This document shows, in pieces, positions 45,262-54,825 of a DNA stretch of 64,000 bases (position 1 is the stretch's first letter; each line of letters starts with the position of its first letter). This DNA comes from Bog-366 sp963722555 (lineage in GTDB: Bacteria > Acidobacteriota > Terriglobia > UBA7540), in assembly GCA_963722555.1 (NCBI GenBank), contig CAVRNQ010000003.1:558001-622000 (forward strand). Reading direction: 5' to 3'. Below the pieces are notes generated by a model. That model was not told the DNA's origin, did no database searches, and worked only from the letters and a program-made list of their open reading frames with translations. The position numbers and the translations under genes are program-made.

Positions 45262-46443
45262 TCACTGGCCTCCCGCTTTGCGTTGGTTGAACTGTTGAAG
45301 GGCCCAGTCAGCCTTTTCCGGCTGCTGCAATGCCCGGTAGGCACGGTGAAGAAGGTAATAGGGATCACTCTTTCTCGGTTCAAGCTGCGTCGCCCTTTCG
45401 AGTGGCGCGATTGCCGACGCGTACTCAGCGAGGTTCACGTGAACCTGGCCCAACCGGTACGCAGCCTCGTAGTTGTTGTGGTCCCGGCCGAGCGCCTTCT
45501 GTAGGGCCGGTAAGGCTTCCTGGTATCGCCCCGCGCGACAGAGAACGCTGCCCATTTCCGTGAACGCACGCGTATCGTCAGGGGAGGCCCGCAACTGCAA
45601 CTGCAATTCGGCCAAGGCCTCATCCCATTCGCCCAGCAAACCTAGTAACGAGCCGATGAGGAGATGAATGTCCGGCCAGTTTGGATCCAGTTGCTGAGCT
45701 CGCCGATATTCGGCCAAGGCTGCGAGGGTTAATTTGCGGGCAACAAACACGTCGCCCTTGAGCACATGAACAGGCGGAGAATCCGGTTGGCGCGCTTCCA
45801 GCCATTGCAGAGTCTTCTCGACAAGGCCGGCGTAATCTGCAGGCGCCTCGGGGTGCTTTCCCTCCCGGTACGCCAGGCGCGCATAAGCCTGGCCCAGCAA
45901 CCATACGCTCGGCACATTGTTGGGGTCAAGTGCCACACTCCGTTCCAGAAGGTAGACGGCATTGTCAGCATCGCCGTGAGTCATGGCCAGGCTGCCCAGA
46001 GCCCAGAACAAAAGGGGTTCCGTGTCCTTCACCCGGGCCGCCGCGAACAACTGCTTCTGTGCCAGGTCATATTCACCTAAATCCAGGTAAGCGAGTCCGG
46101 AGAACAGCAAGGCGCTGTACTCGCGAGGATTGACCTGCAAAGCCTTCTTCAATTCGTCGATGGCCACACGATCCTTGCGCTGCCAATAGCACGCCAAGCC
46201 GAGGTTTACGCGTGCAGCTAGAATCGTAGGGTCAACCGCCAGCAAATGCCGGTACAGCCTCTCCGACTGCGCATAGTCTCCGCGGCGTGCTGATTCCTGC
46301 GCGTTTCGAAAAAGCTCTTCGGCGGGAACGCCCGTGCGTTGCGACTCGTCCGGAGGCAAGGCGGGGTGCGCCCAGGATAGCGACAGCGCTAGCAGGAGGG
46401 TTGGCAAGCGCCCGTGTACTCCCCTGTACGCAAGGACTTTCAT
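45262..46443 (-). CDS. Exported TPR protein
   Basis: A 393-residue protein with a signal-like N-terminus (LPTLLLALSLSWAHPALP). About ten TPR-like helical pairs follow, such as RNAQESARRGDYAQSERLYRHLLAVDP, ARVNLGLACYWQRKDRVAIDELKKALQVNP, AEYRRAQQLDPNWPDIHLLIGSLLG and AAYRLGQVHVNLAEYASAIAPLERATQLEP. It is a scaffold for protein contacts, likely periplasmic. It follows the TonB-dependent receptor on the same strand. A terminator lies between them, so coupling may be partial. Partners are unknown. Confidence 0.88.
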   Translation of the reverse strand: MKVLAYRGVHGRLPTLLLALSLSWAHPALPPDESQRTGVPAEELFRNAQESARRGDYAQSERLYRHLLAVDPTILAARVNLGLACYWQRKDRVAIDELKKALQVNPREYSALLFSGLAYLDLGEYDLAQKQLFAAARVKDTEPLLFWALGSLAMTHGDADNAVYLLERSVALDPNNVPSVWLLGQAYARLAYREGKHPEAPADYAGLVEKTLQWLEARQPDSPPVHVLKGDVFVARKLTLAALAEYRRAQQLDPNWPDIHLLIGSLLGLLGEWDEALAELQLQLRASPDDTRAFTEMGSVLCRAGRYQEALPALQKALGRDHNNYEAAYRLGQVHVNLAEYASAIAPLERATQLEPRKSDPYYLLHRAYRALQQPEKADWALQQFNQRKAGGQ

Positions 46444-46601
46444 AAGCTTTTCTTACCCTTTGGTCCGAAGCGGCAGGTCACCATATTCACATCGGAGACA
46501 AGCCGGTGCAACCGCTGCTCGAAGGCGCCATCCTGAGGCGTATGTGACATGTCGCCCACGAGCGCGATACAGATGAGTTGCAAGCTCGCGAGCCGCAGAA
46601 A

Positions 46602-46635
46602 CAAAAAGCCGGGGCACAGCCTGCGGTGCCCCGGC
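46602..46635 (-). terminator. Rho-independent terminator of the TonB receptor gene
   Basis: A perfect 10-bp stem, GCCGGGGCAC/GTGCCCCGGC (46608-46635), with an 8-nt loop is followed on the minus strand by a TTTTT run (46603-46607). It lies 26 bp after the receptor stop. Confidence 0.85.
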
Positions 46636-46660
46636 CAAGTGAGAAACGTGAGCTTTCCTC

Positions 46661-49600
46661 CTACCAAAGCAACTTCAGGGCGAACTGCAACTGACGCATG
46701 GAGGTTGCAGTGGAGCCAATGGTGCCGTAGTAGCTGCCCAAGTCAGAGTTCCCGATGAATTGGGGTATGGGGCGTCCGGATGAGTCAAGGTTGGGGTAGT
46801 AATCCAGGACGGTTACCGGCATGCTGAACACCGGATGGTTGAGCAGGTTGAAAGCCTCGAACCGGAATTGCAGCTTCAACTTTTCTGTAAGGTTGGTGGT
46901 CTTCATGGCGCTGAAGTCAAAGGTCATGAAGTTCGGCCCCCGCAGTGTGGCTTTGCCAACGTAGCCGAAGACTTCAGAATCGTTGGGAATGCGGTAGGAC
47001 GAGAGGTCCCACCATTGATGGATATTGCGCGGCCCGCTATTGGGGTTCACGCTCGACGCTTGGTTGCAGTAGTCGACTTCGTACGCGACGTTGTCAATCG
47101 CAGGGCCCACATCGACCAGGCACGAGGCCGGGAAACCACCGCGGACGACGCCGATGCCGCCAATTTGCCAGCCGCCCAGCAACTTGTCCGCGGGAGCACT
47201 CCAGCTCTGGCCCCAGTGCTTTCCGTGCCCGAAGGGCAACTCGTAGAGAGCGCTGTTGACCAGGTTCTGGCGAACGTCGAACACGGAGGGTCCGTAATCC
47301 AGCCTCTTGCGGTCGAACGGGGAGGGAGTCCCCTGGGCTGCCCAACCGCCTGCACCGCCGTCACGAGTGGAGGAGGCGGTATCCAGGGACTTCGAGAAAG
47401 TGTACCCCGTCAAGAACGAGAAGCCTGACGAAAACCGCTTCTCGAGTTTGACCTGAAGGGAATTGTAGTTGCTGGTGTCGTTGTGCACGAACTTGTTGCT
47501 GAAAACACCCAGGCCACGATAAGGCTCCTGCAGGTAGGTGACGGGCTGTGCCACCAGGTCGCCATTCATCAGCGGCATGGTCTGGTTGAAATCGATCAAG
47601 TGCGGGAGGTGAGTGGAAGCGGAAGCTACGTAAGCGACTTCCAGCATGTAGTTGGCATGCAGTTCCTGCTGGAAGCTCAAGCTCCATTGCTTGATCTGGG
47701 GCGTGTTCAAGTGCGTATCCATGCTCTGCATGGAAGGTTTGGTTTTGACCAGGGAGGTGGAGTTAAAGACCTGGTCAACAATCGAGAAGCCGCTTTTGCG
47801 GATGAGTTTGAAGGCGCGCGGGGCGCTGCGCGCCATGTCGAACCAGGGGTTGGCGACTTCAGGCGAAAAGAAAAGGCCGCCCCCGCCCCGGATGACGGTC
47901 TTGCCCCGTCCCCACCCGGGAGTCCAGGCAAATCCAAAGCGGGGGGCAAAGTCGGTTCTGTCCGCGGTGGTAAGCGACGAGCCAAATTTGTTGCTGCGAA
48001 CGAAGGGAAGGTAGGTGGGGGAATTAGGGTCCGCATCCAAACGAATTGGGGGGAAGCCTGCGTAGGGATCACCCGTGCCTGGACGGATCACCGAGACAGG
48101 GCTGGTACTGAGATCGACATTCAATATCGAGTTGGTCGTGTCGTGCCAGTAGGGCGCCCACTCGTAACGCAGGCCGAAATTAAAAGTGAGGTTCTTGGTC
48201 ACCTTGAAATCGTCCTGGATATAGTAGGCTTGCGCCCAGCGACGGAGGTGTACGTAGGAATCGCCGACCGCAACCTCGGAGTCGCGGCTGATGCCAAGCA
48301 GGAAGGTCGCCAGGCTGAGACCGGGCTGGCAGGGTGTCTCGGAATTATCCTCGCAGCTCCCCACCTCGGCGGTCGCCTCACGCTTGAAAGAAAAACTTCC
48401 GCGGGCGATGTTGTGAGCCGTGACGTTCAGTTGTTCCCGCCGCAGGTTGGCGCCGGCCTTGATCAGGTGGCGGCCATGGCTGAGGGACCAGTCGTCACCA
48501 TACTCGAAGATGTTGTCGGTGTTCTTCAGAGGGTGACCGAAGGCGCTTTCACCGACGCAGCAGTAGGGATCGTCCCCACCAAAGCTGGGCAGTCCCCAGT
48601 CCAGCGGGATGGTGGACAAGCCGGGGATGCCGAGTTCGGAACCCACGTCCGTCTTGCCCGCAAAGTCACCCAAGCTGCCGGAATTAAGCCGCATGTAGCT
48701 GGCATGAAACGCATTCACCATGCGAGGACTCATCGTCCAGGAATGGTGCAGGGTCAAGGATTGCGTTTTGACCGCGTCGACCGTACCGGTTCCCACCACA
48801 AGGCTGGGATTGGACGCATCCTCGCGGGCCCAGGAATAGCGCCCGTAGAGGTTCATGTTGGGATTCAGGTTGTAGTCGATGCGCCCGGAAAGCTGGTCGT
48901 CCGTTTCCGGGGAGCGGAGAGTCCCACGGTAGTTATTGACCAGGGTTCCAGAGACGTTGGGCGGAGGGAGCAAAGATGATGAGGCTAGGAACTTGGCGAT
49001 GGCTGGGTTGATGCAGTCCGTAGGAATCGTGTTGTTGGCAAAGGGAACATTCGTATCGGGACTCGGATTGAAGCAACCCGCTGGAAGTGTATTGGGAATG
49101 GTGTTCACGGGCGCATCGGCGTAGCCGATGATGCCATTGCCGCTCTCGTCCGTGCCCAGCACGTGCGGCATGAAGATGTTGCTGACACCGGCATAGTCCG
49201 ACAGGTCGCCGGTGCGAGCCTTAGCCGTCGGGACCGTGAGGCCGGAAAGGCCACTGGAGGGGTGCCGCAACGCTTCATAGGCTCCAAAGTAGAAAAGCCG
49301 GTCGCGAAGGATCTTGCCTCCCGCGGTGGCCCCAAATTGGTTGCGTTTGAAGGGTGGTTTCGGAGAACCCTCCGGCTGGAAGATTCCATCGAAATAGTCG
49401 CGGGCATCAAGCGACTCGTTGCGAAGGAAATCGTACGCCGTGCCATGGAGAGAGTTCGTGCCGGACTTGGTGGTGGCATTGATCTGCGAGGCGCCCCGAC
49501 CGAACTCCGCCGTGTAGGAGTTGCTCTGCACCTTGAATTCCTGAATCTCGTCGATGGACGGAACCACGGCGAAGGTGTTGAAGTCAGGCTCCGTGTTGGT

Positions 49601-50245
49601 GGCGCCGTTCAGGAGGAAGTTTGTGTCCTGAGTGCGGGCCCCACCCACGGAGTATTGATCAACAATCCGGCGGCCGACTTCGCGAATCTCCGCGAAGTTC
49701 ATGTTGGTGTCTTTGGTGAAAGTCACGCCGGGGGACAGAGTCGTGAGGTCGAGGAAATTGCGCCCGTTGAGAGGCAGTTCCACAACCCGGCGGTTTTCGA
49801 TAACTTGCCCCACGCTTGCCGATTCCGCGTCCAGCAGGGGCGCGGTCGCCTCGACATTGACCGACTGCGAGACCTGACCCACTTGCAGGGTAAGATCGAG
49901 GCGAGCCTTTTGATCGACTTGCAACTCGAAGGCGGGCACGTTCGTTACCTGGAAACCCTCCTTCTTGGCACTCAGGGAGTAGTGCCCGGGAAGCAAGCCG
50001 GGGAAAGAGAAGTCACCGCTCGAGGTCAACATCGTGTCTCGGTGAATATTGGTGTCAGCATTGGTGACGGTGACCCTGACCTCAGGAATCACCGCGCCGG
50101 AACTATCGAGAACAACTCCGCTGATACTGCCGGTGCCAATCTGCGCCAGGGCCGAAGAGGCCAGAAGAAGGGCCAGCGCAAATGCCGCCAGCAGTCCTCC
50201 GGCCAACCTCTCCCCCCGCCTTAACTTACCGGTAAACAGAAACAT
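46661..50245 (-). CDS. Oar-like TonB-dependent receptor
   Basis: A 1194-residue outer-membrane receptor. A signal peptide (GLLAAFALALLLASSALAQ) precedes a carboxypeptidase-regulatory-like Ig domain (ISGVVLDSSGAVIPEVRVTVTN...GFQVTNVPAFELQV). The plug has the acidobacterial phrase VELPLNGRNFLDLTTLSPGV and DEIQEFKVQSNSYTAEFGRGASQINATTKSG. A long barrel ends MRQLQFALKLLW with a terminal aromatic. Such Oar-like proteins are numerous in Acidobacteria and import polymers or act in adhesion; the ligand is unknown. ATG 50245 follows GGGGAGG. The predicted promoter is at 50384-50412 and the terminator at 46602. Confidence 0.93.
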   Translation of the reverse strand: MFLFTGKLRRGERLAGGLLAAFALALLLASSALAQIGTGSISGVVLDSSGAVIPEVRVTVTNADTNIHRDTMLTSSGDFSFPGLLPGHYSLSAKKEGFQVTNVPAFELQVDQKARLDLTLQVGQVSQSVNVEATAPLLDAESASVGQVIENRRVVELPLNGRNFLDLTTLSPGVTFTKDTNMNFAEIREVGRRIVDQYSVGGARTQDTNFLLNGATNTEPDFNTFAVVPSIDEIQEFKVQSNSYTAEFGRGASQINATTKSGTNSLHGTAYDFLRNESLDARDYFDGIFQPEGSPKPPFKRNQFGATAGGKILRDRLFYFGAYEALRHPSSGLSGLTVPTAKARTGDLSDYAGVSNIFMPHVLGTDESGNGIIGYADAPVNTIPNTLPAGCFNPSPDTNVPFANNTIPTDCINPAIAKFLASSSLLPPPNVSGTLVNNYRGTLRSPETDDQLSGRIDYNLNPNMNLYGRYSWAREDASNPSLVVGTGTVDAVKTQSLTLHHSWTMSPRMVNAFHASYMRLNSGSLGDFAGKTDVGSELGIPGLSTIPLDWGLPSFGGDDPYCCVGESAFGHPLKNTDNIFEYGDDWSLSHGRHLIKAGANLRREQLNVTAHNIARGSFSFKREATAEVGSCEDNSETPCQPGLSLATFLLGISRDSEVAVGDSYVHLRRWAQAYYIQDDFKVTKNLTFNFGLRYEWAPYWHDTTNSILNVDLSTSPVSVIRPGTGDPYAGFPPIRLDADPNSPTYLPFVRSNKFGSSLTTADRTDFAPRFGFAWTPGWGRGKTVIRGGGGLFFSPEVANPWFDMARSAPRAFKLIRKSGFSIVDQVFNSTSLVKTKPSMQSMDTHLNTPQIKQWSLSFQQELHANYMLEVAYVASASTHLPHLIDFNQTMPLMNGDLVAQPVTYLQEPYRGLGVFSNKFVHNDTSNYNSLQVKLEKRFSSGFSFLTGYTFSKSLDTASSTRDGGAGGWAAQGTPSPFDRKRLDYGPSVFDVRQNLVNSALYELPFGHGKHWGQSWSAPADKLLGGWQIGGIGVVRGGFPASCLVDVGPAIDNVAYEVDYCNQASSVNPNSGPRNIHQWWDLSSYRIPNDSEVFGYVGKATLRGPNFMTFDFSAMKTTNLTEKLKLQFRFEAFNLLNHPVFSMPVTVLDYYPNLDSSGRPIPQFIGNSDLGSYYGTIGSTATSMRQLQFALKLLW

Positions 50246-50353
50246 GATGGCCTCCCCTTAACTAGGATTTCGCGCAAGCCAACGCCGCGCCTCCCTCAGA
50301 CATGGCACCGCCCGCCTGGAGTCTTTCATCTGCGGAAGTGCTGGTCGCTAATC

Positions 50354-50375
50354 GTGCGCGCTCAGGAGCGCGCAC
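50354..50375 (-). promoter_or_regulatory. Perfect 10-bp inverted repeat at predicted mRNA 5' end
   Basis: GTGCGCGCTC-ag-GAGCGCGCAC begins within 2 nt of the predicted start of the receptor transcript. It could be a 5' stem-loop or an operator. Confidence 0.45.
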
Positions 50376-50383
50376 CTGCGTGC

Positions 50384-50412
50384 TATGTACCACGCCGTAC
50401 TGTGCAAGTCAA
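50384..50412 (-). promoter_or_regulatory. Putative promoter for the TonB-dependent receptor
   Basis: On the minus strand, TTGACT is followed at 17 bp by TACATA. The -10 is weak (3/6) but spacing is ideal. The 5' leader would be about 130 nt. Confidence 0.4.
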
Positions 50413-50824
50413 GGGCGAGGGAAGTAATGGCGGGGGGGGGCAAGCCCGGCCCTATTGAGAACCGAGCCGGGGAGCGCTGGCGGGCGTGAAATGCCGCGGA
50501 CCTCACACCGCAGAGGTTCGCGCTACGCTGGCTCCTGCCTGACGATTTCTCTCGCCGACTGGACGAGCAGAGATTTGTTTGGCAGTCTGAGCGCCGCCGC
50601 GGTATCCTGTCTCTGGCCCTGGTACGGACGTGCACTCGCCGCCACCCGCGGCAGAAGATTCCCGACCGAGTAAGATCTGACGTATGAGCAATTTTGAACA
50701 GACTTCAAACCGGCGAGGTGGGAAACTTTCGCGGGGCCCCGTTTGGTGGCTCCCAGTCCTGAGCGTTGCAGTCAGAGAAAGTGCCGGGCCACTATCGTTG
50801 TTCACGTAGAGTCAAGGAGCTTTC

Positions 50825-52546
50825 GTGAAGGATCTTCGTATTACGCTTGTCGAGCTGCCCGCCACGGTCGATGGCCGGCTGGACGGCCGGACGGCGAAAG
50901 ACGTTTACTCCCTGCACAGATTTCCGGGTCGCGGCGTGCCCTTGCTCGAAGCGATCTGCCGCCGCACGGGTTATGAGGACATCGCCACGCTCGAACCACA
51001 GTACAACCGCGTTCCCGGGCGGCTGGATGGGGACGATTGGAAGCGGCTTTCCGGCACGGACGTCCTGGGTATTTCGGCCATCACGCGCACGGCAAATCAG
51101 TCGTATGAGTTGGCGCAGCGAGTTCGCGCCATGAATCCCTGCGTCAAGATCCTCTTCGGAGGCCCACATTCCACGGCGCTGCCGGAAGAGTCTCTGCAAT
51201 TTGGCGATGTGGTGGTCAACCACGAAGGGGATTCCACCCTGCCTTTATTGCTTGAGCGGCTGGAAGATGACTTCGAGAGCCCAAACCTCACTGATTTGTT
51301 GGGAGTGGATTATCGGGGCCGCGATGGCGAAACGATTCGCAATCCTAACCGTCCGTACCTGACCAGCGAAGAGCTCTCCGCACTTCCCTTTCCCGTCTAT
51401 TCCGACCACGCCAACCGAGGGATCACGCACAGCGTTGTGAACACTTCGCGCGGCTGCCCGTATGAGTGTGAGTTCTGTGGGGTAATTGAGAACTTCGGCC
51501 GGGGATTTCGGTTTCTGAGCGACGATGCGGCGGTCGAGCTGATTCGCCACACCATCCGCGGAAACGGCAAGCCGATCTTTTTCGGCGACGACATCTTTGC
51601 GGCTAACCGCGCCCGGACTGTGCGGTTGCTCGATCGGCTTCTTTCCGAGGGAGTCAAGATGCCGCGCTGGTTCGCGCAGGTGCGGGTCGAAACGGCACAA
51701 GACCGTGAACTATTGCGCCTGATGAAGCGTGCGAATTGTGTGATGGTCTGCGTTGGCCTTGAATCCGTGAACGAAGAAACCCTCAAGCTGTTCAACAAGC
51801 ACTCGACACTCGAAAAGAACCGCAAAGCCATCGCAGCCTTCAAAGAAGAGGGGATCCGTGTTCATGGCATGTTCGTGCTGGGTTCCGACGCCGACACGCC
51901 GGAGACCCTGCGCGAGACCCTGGAGTTTGCCCGGGAATCACAGCTCACTACGACCCAGTTCTTCGCGCTCACTGCCCTCCCTGGCCCTCCCCTAACCCGT
52001 CGCCTGGCCGAGGAAAAACGTATCTTCGCCTGGGGCGACTGGCAGCTCTTCGATGCTCAGCACGCCGTGGTTTGTTCCACGCGCATCAGTCCCTCCGAGC
52101 TGCAAGCGGGGATCTTCCGCATATCCAGGCAGTTTTATTCGGTCAGTGAAGCGCTCCGGCAGTTAGTCCGCGGGCGCTGGTTCGATTTCGCCGTCCGGCT
52201 GCAGGGAAGTTTTCTAACTCGCCGGATCGAGCACGACAGCGCATCCTACTCCCTCCTGCTGGATAGGTTCGACAAGGTTCGTGCCGACCTCGCCGCTCAA
52301 ATCGATAAGCTGGCCGAGAAGGCCAGTGTGAGACTGCATAAAATCGGTGTGGGGATTGAGGATGGTCAGGCTCGTGCTAAAGCGTGCTTCCATGAGGTGT
52401 TTCAGGAGTTTGAATCCACGTGCGATCGGCTGAGTCTTGAACTGGTCCCTTATGGGCACGCCCTGCGGGAGATGGCAAGCAAGAAACTCGATGAGCACCT
52501 GAAGGCTTTGACTACAGGCCGTATCGGACAGGCCCGCGCGCAATAA
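50825..52546 (+). CDS. B12-binding-domain radical SAM protein
   Basis: A 573-residue radical SAM enzyme. An N-terminal cobalamin-binding-like Rossmann domain (about 1-160: VLGISAITRTANQSYELAQRVRAMNPCVKILFGGPHSTALPEE) precedes the 4Fe-4S cluster motif SRGCPYECEFCGV (Cys211, 215, 218). The SAM-binding barrel continues (GKPIFFGDDIFAANRARTVRLLDRLL, VCVGLESVNEETLKLFNKHSTLEKN). A C-terminal helical part follows (DRFDKVRADLAAQIDKLAEKA). Such proteins do methylations or ring rearrangements in cofactor, lipid or natural-product synthesis. The product is not predictable here. GTG 50825 follows AAGGAG. No biosynthetic partners lie beside it. Confidence 0.9.
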   Translation: MKDLRITLVELPATVDGRLDGRTAKDVYSLHRFPGRGVPLLEAICRRTGYEDIATLEPQYNRVPGRLDGDDWKRLSGTDVLGISAITRTANQSYELAQRVRAMNPCVKILFGGPHSTALPEESLQFGDVVVNHEGDSTLPLLLERLEDDFESPNLTDLLGVDYRGRDGETIRNPNRPYLTSEELSALPFPVYSDHANRGITHSVVNTSRGCPYECEFCGVIENFGRGFRFLSDDAAVELIRHTIRGNGKPIFFGDDIFAANRARTVRLLDRLLSEGVKMPRWFAQVRVETAQDRELLRLMKRANCVMVCVGLESVNEETLKLFNKHSTLEKNRKAIAAFKEEGIRVHGMFVLGSDADTPETLRETLEFARESQLTTTQFFALTALPGPPLTRRLAEEKRIFAWGDWQLFDAQHAVVCSTRISPSELQAGIFRISRQFYSVSEALRQLVRGRWFDFAVRLQGSFLTRRIEHDSASYSLLLDRFDKVRADLAAQIDKLAEKASVRLHKIGVGIEDGQARAKACFHEVFQEFESTCDRLSLELVPYGHALREMASKKLDEHLKALTTGRIGQARAQ

Positions 52547-52786
52547 AAGCTCTCAGGTTGGTTGCAAGCGAGGACAAAACTAAGCGGGGGACAACCAGAG
52601 GCTTATCCTTTCTCCCCTCACGCCAAGATTCTTCGGGCGGCTTCCTCCAAGATCTCAAATACGCTTACGGATCTCTCATCCCAGGTTGCGAAGAGAACCC
52701 CTGCTTTGGAGTGTTACCCCCTTTCCTCAAGCACTCAGGCTCATAATCCGGTTGTTAGCCCATAGATGAACAGCCGAGGGATGAAG

Positions 52787-52836
52787 TGGAGCCGGCGACC
52801 AGACTTGAACTGGTGACCCTCGGTTTACGAAACCGA
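52787..52836 (-). tRNA. 3' half of tRNA-Thr(CGU), probable attachment site
   Basis: Read on the minus strand: anticodon stem-loop UCGGU-UUCGUAA-ACCGA (anticodon CGU), variable region GGGUC, T-arm ACCAG-UUCAAGU-CUGGU, acceptor strand CGCCGGC, U and encoded CCA. The D-arm and 5' acceptor strand (expected GCCGGCG) are absent from the next 100 bp. A lone 3' tRNA half is what a tyrosine-recombinase element leaves as its att duplicate. It cannot be a functional tRNA. Confidence 0.75.
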
Positions 52837-52926
52837 CTCAGGCTATTTGCAAGTAGGTAAATCATTGACTTTACAGGGCCGTTGGACCCAGGAAGTAGTC
52901 CCTTTTAGGCTGTTTTAGCCCTTAAG

Positions 52927-52947
52927 TGAGGATCAAACTGAGGATCA
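52927..52947. repeat. Paired direct repeats TGAGGATCA
   Basis: TGAGGATCA occurs at 52927-52935 and 52939-52947 with 3 bp between, about 90 bp from the tRNA fragment. The position fits recombinase arm-type sites or an operator; inference only. Confidence 0.4.
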
Positions 52948-53251
52948 GGTAGGCCTAATGACGAGGCTATCGACTAAGTGTTGGCGTAACACCGGGGGAA
53001 AGGCGTCATGCTATCCCTCGGTTTCTGCCTGATCGCCGTGTCCGGGAAGGCATGGCGTGCTGACCAGGAGCCGCGCAAGAAGCATTCTTTTCCTGTCCCG
53101 CCTCAGTCCCCCGTCACTTCACCCTACCAACCTTGTATGGGCCTCCGGTGATTGAGTTGCGCAGTTTTGTCAACTGTCCCCTTCCGCTCTTCACAATTCT
53201 CTCCGTCCATGCGAGTATTTCCCTCCATCTACCAATACCGAGGTTCAAACC

Positions 53252-53404
53252 ATGGCCAACCCAGAACACCTGAAGATTCTCGATCAAGGGGTCGCCGCTT
53301 GGAACAAGTGGAGGGTAGAGAATTCGAGGATATTCCCAGATCTTGAGGGGGCAGACCTTCGGGGGGTGAACCTCAGTGGGGCTAACCTCACCGCGGCGGC
53401 CTGA
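53252..53404 (+). pseudogene. Truncated pentapeptide-repeat protein
   Basis: A 50-codon frame starts MANPEHLKILDQGVAAWNKW and enters the pentapeptide pattern (FPDLEGADLRGVNLSGANLTAA) before a stop at 53402. Intact relatives continue for many repeats. It is joined to the methyltransferase remnant beginning near 53404, so both are broken ends. Confidence 0.75.
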
Positions 53405-53619
53405 GGGGCGAGCATTCGGGAACCTTCTGGCCCTTCTGGCGCCTCATGAAGACGCTCGCCGACGAAGGGCGCGCCCCGTCGCTTATCGTGCTTGAAAACG
53501 TGTGCGGGGTTTTAACGTCCCACGGCGGGAAAGACTTCGCAGCGATCGGCGCGGCGCTTGCGCGCGCCGGCTATCGTTTCGGCGCCCACCGAGCTCTTGC
53601 CGGCGCGCAGGCTAGCTAA
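53405..53619 (+). pseudogene. C5-cytosine DNA methyltransferase fragment
   Basis: In frame with 53404: EHSGTFWPFWRLMKTL, then IVLENVCGVLTSHGGKDFAAIGAALARAGYRFG, ending at TAA 53617-53619. The ENV motif (motif VI of C5 methyltransferases) is plain. The PCQ catalytic loop and both ends of the enzyme are missing. It overlaps the stop of the NmrA gene on the other strand. A decayed restriction-modification or phage-type methylase. Confidence 0.8.
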
Positions 53620-54514
53620 CTTGACGCGCTGAGAGCACATCCCGCGCAGTCGTCCAACGAATACTGGGATAGCGATCGTTGTCGAGCGGCTCTAGCTTTG
53701 CCTGGCCGTCGAACATGTTACGCATGTACTGCATGCCCTGCCATGCCGGGTAAAGTTCCTTTTCTCCGGGAGCGACCGTGCGCGCGATCTTGATAAGCGT
53801 GCCGAGCATTCCCAGACCTCCGGCGCGGAACAGGCGGAACTCCTTTCCGGTCGCCTCACTTACGACCGCCGTCAGTTCCCGGGCGCTGAGTTGATCGCCA
53901 GCAATTCGTAGAAAGCGAGGGGTGGACGGATCAAGAGCCGCGCTCGCCGTGAATGCGGCCGTGTCGTCCATCGTCGTGAAGTCCATGCGCTGGTCCGCGT
54001 CGCCCCAATAGAGGACTCGCTTCAGTTTGAAGAGAATGAGCGGCATCTGACGGGTCAGCATATCGGCAAACGCACCGTTGAAGATCGTGGTCGCTGAAAT
54101 CGAAGTCTTATCGAGGCGCTTGTGGAAGTCTCGGCGCAGATCGAGATTGCGATTCTCTCCGGGTGGAAACTTGGTGAAATCGATCGAGTAGTCGGACGGA
54201 ATGAAACGTGGCACGTCAGCCTTGATCGCAGCGTCGAGCAGAACCGTTTGCGTTTCCACGATCACGTCCCGCAATCCCTGCAGCGCGGACACCACGCAGG
54301 ACGCACACGAGCATGCCGGTGTCACTTGGGAAGCGCTGCTCAAGTCGACACTGACAATCGTTACGCCAAGCTCCTGCAGTCGCTCAAGCTTGTCTCGCGC
54401 CGTGCCGTGGCGAACAAGCGCTCTTACGCTGGCTCCCCGTTCGAGCAAAGCTCTCGCGATGCGTCCGCCGAGATTACCGGTAGCTCCCGCCACGACGATG
54501 GTCGAGTCATGCAT
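53612..54514 (-). CDS. NmrA-like NAD(P)-binding protein
   Basis: An atypical short-chain dehydrogenase/NmrA family protein of about 300 residues. The dinucleotide motif STIVVAGATGNLGGRIARALL opens it, then SVRALVRHG, and ADVPRFIPSDYSIDF in place of the catalytic YxxxK, as in isoflavone-reductase/NmrA relatives. It may be a redox sensor or reductase. The start at 54514 (MHDSTIVV) has GGAATC upstream; ATG 54550 is possible. It lies inside the decayed island but is itself intact, so it may be cargo or host DNA. Confidence 0.82.
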   Translation of the reverse strand: MHDSTIVVAGATGNLGGRIARALLERGASVRALVRHGTARDKLERLQELGVTIVSVDLSSASQVTPACSCASCVVSALQGLRDVIVETQTVLLDAAIKADVPRFIPSDYSIDFTKFPPGENRNLDLRRDFHKRLDKTSISATTIFNGAFADMLTRQMPLILFKLKRVLYWGDADQRMDFTTMDDTAAFTASAALDPSTPRFLRIAGDQLSARELTAVVSEATGKEFRLFRAGGLGMLGTLIKIARTVAPGEKELYPAWQGMQYMRNMFDGQAKLEPLDNDRYPSIRWTTARDVLSARQVS

Positions 54515-54825
54515 GATTCCGATATTACAGAAAGGACAGCGTCGATGCAAAGTGGGGGCAGATCCGATCCCCCATCCACGTAACGCAAGTCCCCGCGCGA
54601 GGCCAATCGCTTAGCCAAAACCTGACCAAGTCCTCCTTTCGCTCCCAAAACCGAATCCTCCCTGGCAGAGGGGAGGGGTCAGTGTGCATCGCGCGAGGCC
54701 GAAATGATCAAAGTGGATGGGCACCTGGTGGATAGGGTAGGCCCCTGTCCTTACGTTACGAGCCCAGGGGGTCTCCATGAACATCGCAGTGGAGAGATCC
54801 CGCTGGGCCTGTCCTGGGAGGACAC

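Larger units (their letters stand above)
50246..50824. other. Intergenic region between divergent genes
   Basis: This region carries the TonB receptor promoter and 5' hairpin (listed separately) and the radical SAM gene's upstream region. A long frame-free stretch (50420-50800) has no recognisable gene. Confidence 0.45.
52547..53251. other. Gene-free region at the island boundary
   Basis: It contains the tRNA-Thr 3' fragment and two TGAGGATCA direct repeats. No integrase or other gene is recognisable between 52840 and 53250. Confidence 0.45.

Noticed and set aside
47483..48979. 498-codon plus-strand frame
   Set aside because: Antisense to the TonB-dependent receptor, with no domain or ribosome site.
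52787..52900. Functional tRNA-Thr gene
   Set aside because: The 5' acceptor strand and D-arm are missing, so only the 3' half is present.
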